This document shows positions 11,600 to 24,673 of a stretch of 64,000 nt of DNA, in pieces. Position 1 is the first letter of the stretch. The number at the start of each line of letters is the position of its first letter. The stretch is from Acholoe squamosa (Eukaryota; Annelida; Polychaeta; Phyllodocida; Polynoidae): positions 11,730,001 through 11,794,000 of the forward strand of contig OX439041.1 of NCBI GenBank assembly GCA_949317995.1, in the 5' to 3' direction. The notes beneath the pieces were generated by a model. The model saw only the letters and a list, made by a program, of their open reading frames with translations. It was not told the DNA's origin and did not search any database. The translations under genes and the position numbers were made by a program.

Positions 11600-11830
11600 T
11601 ACCAGAGGCCGCCCAGGTGCAAGCCCACACCATGACCTCGGATGACCTTGGCGGGCAGGTAAGTGCCCGTATGTGTCATGGCGGCCCTGTGAGGTGTAGC
11701 ACCCAAGGTGAGCAGTACTGCCACCTAGTGGGACGCCCAGGTGTGGTCAGGTGGGCGCCTGGAGTGCACCTCCAGGTGCTGGGGTCGGCAGGTAAACGTG
11801 TCCAGGTAGGCACATCGAGCCTTAACCCTC
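11600..11830. promoter_or_regulatory. CAGGTG (E-box) cluster
   Basis: About 230 bp contain CCCAGGTGC, CCCAGGTGT, TCAGGTGGG, CTCCAGGTGC and several CAGGTA/AGGTGT variants on one strand. CAGGTG is the binding core of Snail/Zeb and class I bHLH factors, and AGGTGT is a T-box half-site core. The cluster ends at the next cloverleaf element. A regulatory role is inferred from density only. Confidence 0.3.
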
Positions 11831-12069
11831 TAAGGACCGCATGATGCCTCCATGTCCATACTCCTTGGTCGGAATGATGCACCAATATAGTGCTGGAGTT
11901 CTACTCTCAAGCACTGCATTGTAGCATCATGCCAACAATTTTGGATTGTTTAAGTCCCATAGGGTCGGCATGATGCATGAATGTAGCCCTGGTTAGTCGT
12001 TCCCCATGGCTACATTCATGCATCATGCCGACCCTACTAGAGGTCTAGTGCAATCTGTGGCCCTTAAGG
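11822..12069. repeat. Cloverleaf element, near full length (B-A order)
   Basis: Left end TTAACCCTCTAAGGACCGC. Hairpin B (GATGCACCAATATAGTGC ... GCACTGCATTGTAGCATC) comes first, then the central stem CCCATAGGGTCGGCATGATG, then hairpin A (GCATGAATGTAGCCCTGG ... GGCTACATTCATGCATCATG). The right end is GTGGCCCTTAAGG. The order is reversed relative to 7421-7631, so both orientations occur. Confidence 0.92.
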
Positions 12070-12839
12070 TAGGTCTATAGGTGTACAGGTATACACATCC
12101 ACCACCAGATAAACGTCAAGAGGGCAAGCAGAGCCTCCATATCCTAAACCACTAACACACACCTAAAGCCTGCACACCCTGAGCTGTAACTCAATCAACA
12201 CACTCCTAGCACAGGCAGTCGTGTAGCATGTGAACATGCGATGTCATAGGTGGAAATAACAACATGTGAATGTTGGCACGACGCTGTGTGAGAAAACACA
12301 CATTGACCCTAAATCCCCACACCTTCAGGCACCCCACAGTAATAATGTTATATGCTCTTTTTTGGGGGTTAGTGTGACACTCTCTTAGAAGTAACCTTCA
12401 GTTCGGGCACCACAACATAAATGTAGCTAGACATAAAATGGTGGATTTGCGGGGACCAGCGTAACTTTTCGTCTTCATACAAACGAGTCTTGAATGTCCA
12501 TATAGATTCTACTGCCTATTGGAATAATACTTGGCATACACTTCCTATTTGAATTCTGCTCAACATAAAGGACCTTGTGAGATATTTCCTATTGTGTTTC
12601 ACTTTCAGACAACAACCAAACTTGGTAAGAAATTGCTATTGGCCTCGTGTATGTATGGAATACCAAGTGAAAGACTACACTCCGATGCAAACAGAAAATA
12701 GAGGATACACTACTGGTTAAAATTGACTCTGTCTGCGCCCATCTATTTTTATTTGCAGGGTTGAGTTCCATCATAGGGTCGTGTTCTTAGAGGGAGCTTT
12801 TTAAAGACCATCCATCTTCTACAGCCAGGTATCTCGGGC

Positions 12840-13340
12840 CTCATCTCGCGCCTTCTCGTCGCCGACGAGAGGTCACGACGCCATTTCCCACCCGCTCGTC
12901 ACGTGACCATCCGTTTTCCCGCCAGTCCCCGGATGGAGCTGGTTCCCGCGTCCGTGTAAATGACTTCATCCGGGGACCTCCTCGGGGGGCCCCGCAACAT
13001 GCATACTCAATCAGTTCGAGAGGCCTGCTCGCTAAATGGGCCAATAAATATTTCAGGACTGCAGACGGAGGGCCTGACTAAGCTCTGGCGTCTGTCCATT
13101 TGTCTCCAGTCTACGGACGCCGCCCCGCCATGCCGGAGTCCCCGGATGTTGATGGACGCCGCGCGGACACTGTTCGCAGAGCTCCACGCGGCAGCGCCGG
13201 TGGACGAGGAAGGAACTAAATAAACCAAAACCACTACGGCCAATTACGCGCGGCTATCCCAACCAAAGCCGTGCGATCATAACGCCATCAGCGCGTAATC
13301 CCGGTTTAATTAGTCTCATTGATTCCGGCCGCCGCCGTGA
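12840..13340. promoter_or_regulatory. CpG-rich patch inside the giant intron
   Basis: Dense CpG with GACGACGT-, CGCCGCC- and GCGCGTAATC-type words, and a TTTTCCCGCCAGT E2F-like site at about 12915. Open frames on both strands are a by-product of base composition. It could be an intronic promoter or enhancer; nothing shows a transcript. Confidence 0.25.
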
Positions 13341-14767
13341 GCGATGCGGAAACGACGACGTAGGAGGTGGAGAAGGATCGGGAGAATAGGGGAAGCGGGG
13401 GGGGGGGGGGTGAAGTGATCCGAGATGTGAGGGGGAACTAGTGCCTTGGTAAGTGAATAAAACGTGGGTTTTGTGTTTATCTGTGCAGTGTGGGACCTCC
13501 CCTCATTACAAGCCCAAGCAGGGTGTGACGGGCGGTCTAGGTTACACATGGAGAGGCGGCAGTGGCGGGGGTTGGGGCGGCACTCCCGGCGTGAAGGGCG
13601 GCACCTTGACGTGCCTTGGTTCCAGCGTCAAACTGTATAAAGAGCCACTCCAGGCGGCCTTCAGTCCCTCCCACGGCGTCCAACGGTGGGGCACATCTAG
13701 CGCCGAGTTTCACAGGTCTGTGGACGCCCTGTGAGCACTCTCTACCTCTCACCATAATGCCACACACACCCAGTCCTTCCCTTCACTGTATCGCATGTAG
13801 TCCAGAGCCACTCTATGCACCGCCCAGCCCTTGTCCCAATTACCCTCGTATACTTAACCGCCCACGTTTCACCAGGGTAACAATAAAACTAAAGAAGTAA
13901 AAAAAGAAAAAAAGTGGAGACAGTGAGAGGACTAGAAAAATGCCATAGAAAAAAATGACCGGGGAAAACAGAGCAAAGTACTAGTGGGAAAACATGGACG
14001 TGTCGCAAAAAAAAAACAGCGCCAGCCGTATGACGGCAGTGGTCCTAGTCACGTGAGTGGGGTTGTAGAGCAGCGTCCCATTGTGTGGGGTGTCCCATAG
14101 GGGTGCAGCGGGTCCCTAGGGGTGGGCTGGAGGTGTGGAGTACGTTAGATGTATCTCAGGCACCACCTGCTACCATGGAGGGCCATACAGTCTACCCTTC
14201 TTCCTGATTCAGTGATCCAAATGTTAAAATGTCTGTTTGCTGTGAATTATGGAGGCTTTTAAGAATAGCGGTGATAATTCATTTGCTAACAGCATATGAC
14301 AGAGACTGACAGAGACTATAACTTAGATGTTATCCTATATTGACAGCATCTATAAGTTGCTGTCAGACAGTCCCACTCTAGCTTCCAGTATTAGTTTAGT
14401 CACTGTCAGTTCCTTCCTACCCTGTGCCCATGACACTAACCATCCTAACTTCCACCCCACTAACCCCCATTTGCCTAAACAGCCTTTAACATTTGACCCC
14501 AAAGCCTCAAAGGAAGACCTTCTAAAATGGCCCTAAGCCTGAAGACCACTTTGCCCAATGGACTGTAACTGCACTGCAGGAATTTGTACCGGCTCAGGTC
14601 ACTGCTATGATCCGCCATTAGCCGACCACAATGCCCTCTGGCGACACTTCCGTTAGCGCATGCGCAGACAGGATGGGTCCCGGTATACCCAGAGGGAGGC
14701 TGATCGGATCATGAAGTGAGTTTTAATACCCAACTCTTGGGCTAAACCTGTTTGGGCGGTTTAGTGG

Positions 14768-14970
14768 TTTAATGTCTTTCACCTATTGGTCGTCATGATG
14801 AATGAATGAAGCCCTAACTCGCCAGGGCTGCATTCATGCATCATGCCGACCATGACACACACCACAATGCATGATCATGATGCCAGACTCGCCAGCACTG
14901 CATTGGCGCATCATGTCGACATGTAAGAAGCATGAACTTAGGTGGATTTTCCATTCCCTGAAGTGTTAAA
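14768..14970. repeat. Cloverleaf element (A-B order)
   Basis: The stem piece CACCTATTGGTCGTCATGAT leads into hairpin A (GAATGAATGAAGCCCTAACT ... GGGCTGCATTCATGCATCAT). A shortened B arm (AGACTCGCCAGCACTGCATT) follows. The right end GTTAAAAGG is degenerate. Confidence 0.85.
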
Positions 14971-15081
14971 AGGCTGGAGGTTTAAGGGTATCAGCCTAAT
15001 GGTCCTACCTGGCCGGCCTTAAAGGGTCCTACTTAACTAAATACATTAATACTTGATTATGTGCCGTAACTACGGCCTGGG

Positions 15082-15106
15082 GCAGCAGCAGCAGCAGCAG
15101 CAGCAG
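15082..15106 (+). repeat. (CAG)8 microsatellite
   Basis: Uninterrupted CAG trinucleotides in the giant intron, with no open frame of interest. Confidence 0.95.
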
Positions 15107-15271
15107 TAGGAGCCATTGTGGCCTCTAGTCTATTTCCTTCTTATGTATACTAATTACTGCAATACAGTGGCACAATGGTCGCAATTCTTGTGGTAAATCT
15201 ACAGTTTTGTTATTGACGCTTCAAAATGAGTCAAATTCCCGAGGTCACCTTCACGATGCGGGTCAACAAAC

Positions 15272-15321
15272 GTGCTGGCGAGTTACTCACCTACGCAACA
15301 TTCATGTATCATGATGACCAA
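15272..15321. repeat. Cloverleaf element, fragment
   Basis: CTGGCGAGTTACTCACC followed by ACATTCATGTATCATGATGA. Only the distal side of a hairpin A remains. Confidence 0.5.
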
Positions 15322-18134
15322 AAGGTTTCCTAGGTTATGCAGATGCCAAATCAGATTGGTGAAAATGGGAGCTCATTAGAGGTGCCTGAATCTAAGCCCA
15401 CTTTCCATATACTACTTCGATATACATGTACTACTAATACTTCGGTGCCTTATGTAGCCTATATATGCCCGCCTATGTGGTTCTTTTGTAGCTTCTACAA
15501 ACTGTATGCGACACATTATATACGGTTGTTTTATGCCTGAATACAACATGAAAAGCAAATCATGTGTGTTTACAGGATAGAAGTCTACTGATAGATATAC
15601 AAAGAAGAAGAGAATCAACAATGGCTCGTTATAATTAAGCTGACGATGAACACGCTACATTAGCTCACAGGTTGACTATAACGGGGATGGTGTGACTATT
15701 CATACGGCTAATTTCTCACTCCATACCCCCGGGTAAGACCATGGAGACCCTGTGTGTGAGTGTGTGTGGGGGGTGGGGGACAATAGGACGCAGCATAACG
15801 TCGCCTTCTGTGACGCACGCACGATTAGACCGTTACTGATAATTGTCCAACAGATGTTAGCGTTACGTTTGTTAACGTTACGCCGCCCATGCCGCACTGC
15901 TCGGCTAGTCGCACCTTGCCGTCATACACACTTCCGCCCACATCTGTTCCCGGCGTGTGTGCTTGTGGACAGGTAGGGTACCAGCGAAATTGATGAACAA
16001 ACTAAGGATATAATCCATTCATGCCCCTAAATTCCTATTCAGAAAACCCTCTGTCTCCCAGCCCTCTCCCTTTCTCGGTTTTCTCTCTTTTTATACTTAT
16101 GCTTTCCCTCTTCCCTTACCCTTGCTTCCTCTATTGTACCCTCTCAATTTCTGAATTTCATTTTCTACCCCCTTCCCCCATTCTCTCGATCCCCTTTTAA
16201 CCCATTCTTTCCCAAATATATGTGGGAACGTCCAGATCGTATACAGTAGTGGCAATAATGAATCACAGCCATTTCAGATTGCTTTCATGGGGAATAATGG
16301 GGCATTATGGGAACATAACGGCAGAACAAGCATACCTATGGTACTACTGGTAGTTATTAGAAGGTTGGGGGGGGGGCAGGCCACTGCCGGCTCTGGTAGG
16401 TAGCTCTCACGGACTGCGTCCGCCGTACGCCGGTAGGCGCGCGCCGGGTGACGTCCGCCCACCCACACGCCGCCCGGATAGACTTTCATCTATTGAGGTT
16501 CTTAAAGCGGCCCCGGTACAATACAAATGTAAACTAATTAGCGCAAATATGCCGGGCCGCTTAGCACACTGAGCACACAACTGGACATGAAAGGGTTCGT
16601 TGGCAGGGGAGGGGGCGTTTTGTTGAGCTGGAACTGGGGGGAGGTTTGTGTGTCCGCGCGCCGATAACGCCTGTGGCGGTGTGTGAGTAGTATACTGCAA
16701 GTGGGGTATAAACGTCAGAGCCACAGGACAGAGAGTGTTTTGTCTTTTGTATATTTCACACGGAATCTTTATGAAAAAAAAGAAGAACTTCAGCACAAGG
16801 GCATATTAGAGAAGATTATAGTAATGGGTGTAACTCTACAGTGCAATAACTACACATGGATTGAAGTAACTTGTGAGAAAGAAAAAAAAAACAGACTTGG
16901 AAATGGGTTAAATATCGATCAAATAGCAATATTGTTCAGCATGAAACTGTGGCTTATGGAGCCTTATGGGTGTGTGTTGAGGGGGGGGGGAGTTGGGAAT
17001 GTGGACTGTTGTCCAGTAATCCTATAACGACTCACCCTGCCAACCCTTGGTCAAACACTCTTATACCCCCCCCCCTCCATTTACCGCTCTCAGGGGGTGG
17101 TGTTAGCGTGTTGATACGTCGCCTGTGTGTGTATGGAGAGGGCGGGGGGCTCTGCTCTCTCTAACCCCCCCCCCCTGCCCATGCTCCATCACAGTTTACC
17201 GACAGAGGGCGCACAGGTGACGATCCAAGATAATCCCAGGTGCACCATAATCGGCCTACATCCTCACGGTCAACGAGCCTAAACCTCCCCGCCCGGCCTA
17301 GGTCCACACGATCAACGAGCCTAGCCTGCCCCGCCTGGGCCTAAATACACAAGAGTCAAAGAGTCTAAATCTTACAGTACACTGATACTGTACCCAGGGA
17401 GCTCTTAGAGAAAGTTAAACTATAATGCCTTTAAGGGTGTATTAAATAATTGTACCGAGAAAAATGTAATACTACTTTAAAACTATCATTTATCTCCTTC
17501 ACAGGAAGAAATCCTTTTTGTGTGTGGTAGATTATAAATGGAGACATCTGGGTTCAAATAAAGACAAAAGTCAAACATATTTCTTGGCAAGCTCTTGAAC
17601 CTGCACAGCTACACTTGAAGTCAAAGGTACATTATTCCTTCCAAACCTACTGCCACAAGTATTACAAAATATCTAGGCTTCCAATATGTATACACGTTTG
17701 TATAAGATAGAACACATAGTCCAATGTCTGTCCTTTTCATATTTGACTCAGAGGTTTTTCTATTGAGCCAAATTCAGGAAGATGTGACAGAAAAAAAGAA
17801 ATTTTCTGCATCGCCATGGAAACAAATAAGACGCATTGGAGCCAGAACATGGATGATCGTAGGGCTCAGAATGCATGATGAGAAAATCCCCGGGGAAAAT
17901 CTATATATGTGAGTGGGTGTGGGACATTTAGACAAAGGGTCCAGATTTGTTTATACACCATTAAGATTAGGTCCTGGTGGTGTTTCATTAACTCCAGTTG
18001 TGAATGATTGGTTTGTAATTAGCTACTGCAGACTCCTTCCCAGAGCAACGACTTCAATGTCCTTCAGGGGGAAAGGGGGGCTCCATAATAGAGGGGGGGG
18101 TGGGTGTTTAAGAAGCAATTCTCTGGTACCTTGA

Positions 18135-18296
18135 TTGATGCACCATGCCAGCTGTTTATGAGTTTTCAACCATGCTTAGATCCATGATGCACGAATGCTG
18201 AACTGGTGAGTCACCAACCAGGTCTGCATGCATTCATGCATCATGACAACCAACGGGATTCTCCCATGAAAGCATGGCGCTACCTTTAATGGGTTG
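18135..18296. repeat. Cloverleaf element, partial
   Basis: Hairpin A is visible as CCATGATGCACGAATGCTGA ... GTCTGCATGCATTCATGCAT with the loop CTGGTGAGTCACCAACCAG. It is followed by ACCAACGGGATTCTCCCATG and a TAATGGGTT end. Confidence 0.75.
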
Positions 18297-18923
18297 ACTA
18301 GGAACATTGAAGTTAGTAGGCCGTGTAGAGGTTTCCATTTTCTCTCCTGATGTGGGCGGAGTTGTAGAGATTTTGTGGTATTAAGGGGATTTGTCGTGGT
18401 CGTGATCAGCCTACAATTAGCTAGATCTACAAGATCTGATTGCCAGTCATCAAAGTTACTCAATCTTAACTTGCGAGTCGTTTTTTTTTAAATAGTTTGC
18501 TAAGGTATGGACACACATATCTTATCCTAGCTTGAGGAGGTATGTGCTGTTCACCAAGGACAAATCAGCAAGATAATGATAACTTATCTCTGTTCATACT
18601 TATACTCCAATACACATTCAAAGAAATACTAGATAGTAACTTCTCCTTAAAGCTAAACACACTGCATACATTTCTACCCATGTCTACAAGTGTAGAAGAA
18701 TGTATATAATCAAGGGTCAACTACAAAGCAATGTTATGATATGATACACCACATCATTCATCACACTCACTTGTGACCATGCATGTTGGTCTGGTCCACC
18801 TTTGATGAACTGATAACTGGTGATAACATGACCATCAAAGACACATTCACACCTGGGCGTCAAGAACATAGCGTGAGATACAGGTGTAGCAATTCTCCCT
18901 TCTCCTCTCCCGTCACATATTAT

Positions 18924-19045
18924 ACCCCTTAAAAGGCAGAATAGTGCTCTTTTATGGCCTTAATCATGATTAAATGCGGCCCTTGTGAGTAACTCGCATG
19001 TTCTTCATACATGCATCATGTCATGATGCATCAATGCACGTTCAC
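18924..19045. repeat. Cloverleaf element, fragment
   Basis: CCTTAAAAGGCAGAATAGTG, TGATTAAATGCGGCCCTTGT and ATACATGCATCATGTCATGA are recognisable. The copy is internally deleted. Confidence 0.6.
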
Positions 19046-20092
19046 CCCCGATACAAGTGAAAATGAAGCCTTGAGATATCAGGATGTTTTTAAAGGGCTA
19101 AAAGATATAATGGGAATTGTGAATGGCGTGCATGGTCACTGCCTGGAATCACATATAGGATATAAACTATCATTTTCAGGTCATTTTTTATGGTGTCTAT
19201 AATGGACCTAATGTGAAACCTCCAACGCCACCTGTTACTCGTGAATATAAATGTGATAAACAGTATCATGATGGTTCTATGTGTGCAGAGTGGGGTACTG
19301 GAATAACTAGTGCTGGACCTTATAGTTATGTACATTAAAGTCCTAAGTAAATGTAGAGTGCTTACAGCCATACCCTCCTGATCACAAATATAGAAAGAAA
19401 TGGCCGTGAATATTAACAATAGAAAAGTGATTTTAAAAATATACCTCAAACAGCAGAAACCATATGCTACATAGAGGCACTTTGGCAGAACCTTTTCTTT
19501 TTGTTTGATAGTAAATTGATCACTCTTGTTAACAGTATATGGCCAGGCTATTTCGCTGAAAGTTTTCCTCAATAAGGATCAAGTGTTTGTTTCTCCCCTC
19601 CATACATATAACACACTTCTATCTGAATAATGAGCACGCCACTATAGCACTGATATACAAAGTGTGACAGGGTTATTTACAGAGCTTGTACGCTGTCCTT
19701 ATGCACCATCATTCACCCTCTACCTTCCATGGCGCCATCGAGTGACCAGCAACATCAGCAATAACAGGAAAAGGCAATGCCGTCCTGTATACCAGACCAC
19801 ACGGCACCGACCGCTAACAGCTGCCGGCAAATCCCGGCCTCCACCCCGCCCCAAGGCCCCCGCTAACATATGCTCTTCTACCGGCCATGAAATTTACATG
19901 AGGATAAAGAGGAAAGCCCTCCATGCACCCTCCCACCCATCCGGTCCCCAGGCCGCATGCATCTCCCGCCGTCGTGGAGGCAGCTCCAGCTGCTGACACA
20001 GGAGTCCCTGCTATTAGTCAATAGTTTAGGGTTGACTATTACATTGTTTTACCTTGATTTTATCCAGAGAAGTAGTCAGTGTTGCACTCTCT

Positions 20093-20241
20093 TCACTGGC
20101 GGATTTGGACGCGGGCGCAGGGACGCGCGTCCCCTCCTTTTGGTCTTCACTAAAGAGTTTTTTATACTTATTTTGGACCCAAAATTTGCTCTAAAACCGA
20201 GCGGCGCCCCTGTATTTTTTCAAATGCTGGATCCGCCACTG
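20093..20241. mobile_element. Short TIR element with CACTGGCGGAT ends
   Basis: The left end CACTGGCGGATTTGG and right end GCTGGATCCGCCACTG are inverted. The interior contains GGGACGCGCGTCCCC and runs of T and G. The same ends occur at 46324 and 53822, and partly at 43485. It is non-autonomous, with no transposase frame. CAGTGGCGGAT-type ends are common on hAT-like and related DNA transposons in animals, so the superfamily is tentative. Confidence 0.75.
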
Positions 20242-21048
20242 GATCTTATATTATACGTCTTTACCCCTTATTACCCAAACGCTAGACGGGCTAGTGATTA
20301 GTGGCCTGTGCCGTGGGTAGTTGGTGTGTTGAAGGTAGGGCTAAAGCTGACGGACTCCCACCTCACCACTCCCGTCAACAATATGGCGCCCACCTCCTTC
20401 AACATGCCCCTCTGTGTCGGTATGCAATGGGTGGGATTGAACCAAACAATGTATATAAAACCCAAAGAAGCTAGAATGTTATTATTTTCTACAGGAGGCT
20501 GTCCTCAATAATGTAATATATATTTCAAATTAGTATCTGTCCATAGGATTGCAAAATGCTGGAAAATATTAAGTATAAGTAGGAACAAAAAAAGAAAAGT
20601 AATTAAAAAAAAACAAGAAAAAACACATGGAAATTCATCTGCCAGAGCTATATCCGATGAGAATGGTGAAATAACGTGTGGTGATAACTTCCTGGTTGTG
20701 CTTCTTTTTTTCTTTATTAAAAAAAATTGATTTGTTCAAGCTCTGGACTGTTAGCAGCACACTTTTATCATAAATGGTGTGTAAGTGTTTAACAGTACAG
20801 GTATAACTAGCCTCATACATAACAGGTTTGTAATATGCTATTACCGGGCTCCTACACACAATAGTGTGTATAACACAGCACCATACAGCGGCATCTGTCT
20901 TCTACCCACGCACAGTACTAACCCGCCCCAGGCTCACTTTCTGCACGGCTGGTACAGCCGCGAGAACTATCTGTTGGTGAGGGGATGGAGAGTAACTCTT
21001 CAAGGAGATATATTAATTTATAATGCCTTTATATGGCGATTCAGGGGT

Positions 21049-21205
21049 ATATCAATGCATTGTGCCGACCCTTCGGAAATGTTTTAATTAACCCTGTAGG
21101 GTCGGCATAGTACATGAAAATGATGAATGTAGCCCTGGCGAGTTACTCGCCAGGGCTACATTCATGGACCATGCCGACTAATGGGCATTATGCCCTCCTT
21201 AAAGT
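21049..21205. repeat. Cloverleaf element with perfect hairpin A
   Basis: GAATGTAGCCCTGGCGAG, two bases, then CTCGCCAGGGCTACATTC is an almost perfect stem. It is preceded by TAGGGTCGGCATAGTACATG and followed by CATGCCGACTAATGGGCA and CCTCCTTAAAG. The B half is reduced to ATCAATGCATTGTGCCGACC. Confidence 0.88.
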
Positions 21206-21305
21206 TTCATTAAGGGGAGGAGGATGTTGACTTTGCATCATCACACTCACACTCATGATGTAACTAACAGCGGTATTAATGTCCAAAGTCAATCTGTCAC
21301 CGACA

Positions 21306-21360
21306 GAGGGGGAGCTTTAAGCAGCCACTCAGTGACCAGAGGGACTTAAAGCTCCCTCTC
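21306..21360. repeat. Short imperfect hairpin
   Basis: GAGGGGGAGCTTTAAG and CTTAAAGCTCCCTCTC pair across about 22 bases containing two ACTCAGTGACC-like words. It is unrelated to the other families. Confidence 0.6.
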
Positions 21361-22439
21361 AAGGACCCACTCGATTTGTTGACTGGGGCGTGTATTAATC
21401 TATTAAAGGATATGCCTTTTATACAAGTGGGGATAGACTTTTTCTAGACATAATGATAAACCTTTATAAACATAAGGATAGACTTCTTGTAGACATAAGG
21501 TGGTATAAGAATGACAGCTTGATATACAGATAAAGGCTGTGCTTGGTGAACTGTAGGCTCAAGATGACACACGTAACAGGTTGAAGAGGGACTAAGATAT
21601 TCTTCTTTTTTTAAAAAGATTTTTTTTTCAAGCACAGGGTTTCCTCTGGGATATGTTCTACATACGGTTTGGGCTGTTGGGATGATCTATGTGTTTCCTA
21701 TGGTTCTTCCTCTTTGTGTGATCACAACTGTGTACTATAGCCTATAGGAGATAAAAGCTAGGCATGCAATTGAATATTTCCCTCGTCTAAGACATTGCAT
21801 CACATAAATGTACATGCTCTAGAATGTTGCAGAGAGAGTCTAAAATGTTTTCTATTTTGTCTTTTTCCCCATTGTAGCTGGCATAGACAAAGGCAGTAGT
21901 CCCTGGTTAGATTGTCACACATGCCCCCCTACCCTGCTCCTACCCACCACCCTTTGTCACTGTCCAACCCCCAGACCCCCCGCGTCGCCTCCTCACACCT
22001 TGGTTTCCCTCATTATCGCCCAGTCAAGGTCAGAGCATGGACATAAAGGGCAATGAGACGCCAATCATTGACAATAAAAACCGTCCTACCTTTGATGTGA
22101 GCTCTCTCTCCTATCCCCATCAAATGCCAAATCCTAAAAGTTCCCTCCTAACCATAACAGATCCAAACATCCGTTCCCTGTATTTCATTTCATTGTTCAC
22201 AAAAACAGAGGAAAATTGTGTGTTTTGATTTTTTATCTATTTTTTTTTTTCTTAAAGTTATTCGAAGACTGAGTCTAGTAAAAATGACATGCGTCGAGTC
22301 GTGGAGTAATTTTCTTACTGGGTTAGCCTTAAAATGTCTAAAATCAAAAAGTCTCTATATCTTAAAAAATGGTAGAATGTCTAGGGTCCTTGCATCACAA
22401 TCTTTCGCCATCTCCTTCACGTGCAGGTAGCTTCAATGC

Positions 22440-22700
22440 GGAAACAACAGACGCTAGATGCAGACGACATTTGCCTTTGAATTATTAAAATACCCAAAGC
22501 AACCTGCGATATACTTCCGGTAGGTTATTGCCGCTGGTACCAACATGTTTTTGTTCGGTGCTGAATATGTTTTATGCCACATCTGCCGGGTACAAGCTGC
22601 TGTATACAAAGGTACCAGCGGCAGATGGGATCGTCTGATGCGTCAGTCACGTCGTTAAGACGCCATCTTGCTGCCCTCCCGCCATATTGTTTTCTCTTCT
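22440..22700. promoter_or_regulatory. CpG/YY1-like patch with hairpin and recurrent motif
   Basis: It contains GCAGACGACATTTGCC at 22460, a 13-bp inverted repeat TGCCGCTGGTACC/GGTACCAGCGGCA (22529-22541 and 22611-22623) and GACGCCATCTTGCTGCC, a YY1-type CCATCTTG site, near 22660. The combination looks promoter-like, but no exon follows on either strand. Confidence 0.3.
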
Positions 22701-23257
22701 GGGTTTTTATTACAAAGTAATCGTTGTTTGTGTGTTTCACTGGCCACGCATCCGTGTCCTTGAGTGACAGATAAGATACAATTTGGCATTTACACCTGTT
22801 GTTCCCTGGGGGTAATATTACTGTATTTTCCATATATCAACCCAATTACAAATGTACAAAACTATTGTATCATGGTCGGTAGAAAAATGGAGAATTTCAT
22901 CAACCATATATATACAAAATAGAACTTATGGTTTGATGTGTGATGTACAGAATTCATAATATACGTTCTTCTCTTTTAGAGTGCGCGGGTGTAGCAACAC
23001 TCTAATTTCGAGGTTATTTAGACATCACGTCTAACATTGGCAGTATAAGATGTCTCAATATAGAATTAGAGTATAGTGTTGGTGGGAGTGGGTGATATTT
23101 CTGGGGCTACCACCTGCATACCAAGGTATAGTGTACGAACAGAAGGCTATATGTGACCCGGATATTGTACTGAACAATGTCCCAAACACGGCCTCCATGT
23201 CCCTAGGGACTCCAGGGTGTTTACAGAGGGGCTGTCCACATGTATTTAAGCCTCCTA

Positions 23258-23415
23258 ATGCCCCTACTGTATCAGCGCATCATACCTTTATAACGTATCA
23301 TTCATACACTACACGTTTGATGCACTCCTAAAAGGCTGACATTATGTAGCACTGCATCGGTGCATCATGACGACAAATATACATGAACCTGGAGACATCT
23401 TGCATCTACAGGGCG
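23258..23415. repeat. Cloverleaf element, decayed
   Basis: AGCGCATCATACC and GTAGCACTGCATCGGTGCAT with CATCATGACGACAAATATAC remain. Both stems are largely lost. Confidence 0.5.
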
Positions 23416-24139
23416 TTCCCATTATAGCCTAATCTGTGCATGTGTCTCTGCCCCCCCCCCCCTGTCTGTGCTGTTCAGTCTAAGTCTGACATGACATGAT
23501 AATAGGTATCATCATGTGTCAGTGATTACATGTAGAGATAGTTATTAGGGAGGGCAGCATGCGTCCTACCATTGTCTTAGTACATTGATATGGTGGTAAT
23601 CCGCCCAGGCTGCATTAATCCTCTTAGGATATATCTTCAGGTAGGAATGGACTGATCAACCCCCCATTACATGTGACATTGGACCCATCCCCTCCACTTA
23701 CCACTCCCCCTTTTGGACCACAGAGTGGATCTACCTCAGACATGCCCCCGCCTCTCTCCCCCAAAGAAGTAATACATGCAGTAAGAACTTATGTTGCTCA
23801 ATTTACTTTCGAGAAACTGACAAAAGACCATACAGCAGTCCCCCCTCTATAAAAAGTATTTATTTCACCAGTGTTTGGAAAATGTGTTGCTATAGATAAA
23901 TGGGTGGCAGTGGCATGTGTTGGGTTGGGGGGGGGGGGGTTGTTGGTTGAGTCCATAGGGAGCTGACCATACACTTTAGGGGGTGAGTGGGACATACCAT
24001 AGGTCAGGGTTATCCCCATGGGGGTGCGGCTTATAGAGTAGGAGAAGACAATGGGATGACTCTCTATCCATGTACGTCACTTTTACCTTCTCCACCCCCT
24101 TGTGGTCTTTAACCTTTAACGTGAACGTGACAGTGCCTC

Positions 24140-24362
24140 TCCAAGACTATATCGATGTATCATGCCCCTTGGTCGTCATGATGCTTGAATGAAACCCTGG
24201 TGAGTAACTCGCCACGGCTACATTCATGCATCATGCCGACCCTAACGGGATGATACACTCCCATAGGGTAGGCATGATGCAGCACTGAAGTGCTAGTGAG
24301 CACTTCATTTGTGCATCATGACGATCAGGGTGCACTTATGCACTAGCAGTCTTTAATGGGTT
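24140..24362. repeat. Cloverleaf element, near full length (A-B order)
   Basis: Outer stem CATGCCCCTTGGTCGTCATG. Hairpin A: GCTTGAATGAAACCCTGGTG ... CACGGCTACATTCATGCATC. Central arm ACACTCCCATAGGGTAGGCA. Hairpin B: CACTGAAGTGCTAGTGAGCA then CTTCATTTGTGCATCATGAC. The end is TTTAATGGGTTAA. Confidence 0.92.
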
Positions 24363-24673
24363 AAGGACCACCCTGGGAGGCAATGTTCTGCCTTGTGTGG
24401 AAATGATGCAACTAAGATTACTCATCCAAAAATACAAATGACAAATAATCATGACAATAAATTATGCACCTGTTAATTGATACCATTAATGTAATAGTCC
24501 TCCTATGTATGCACCAATATCGTTCTGCCATAATATGAAAATTGAGATGAATAAAACACAGAGGTCTCATTGATCTCGTGTGTTCACGTGGAGCAATGCT
24601 GAAACATTGTATCTATTCTCTCACCTGAATTAGTGTCATCAGTCTCCATGTGGGGTCTCTACTTGTCACCTGG

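Noticed and set aside
13453-13734. Gly-rich plus-strand frame near a CpG patch
   Set aside because: Overlaps equally open minus-strand frames and has no splice sites or domain.
19090-19572. 160-codon minus-strand frame with hydrophobic segments
   Set aside because: AT-rich intron sequence, no start context, no homology recognised; isoleucine/phenylalanine runs are expected from base composition.
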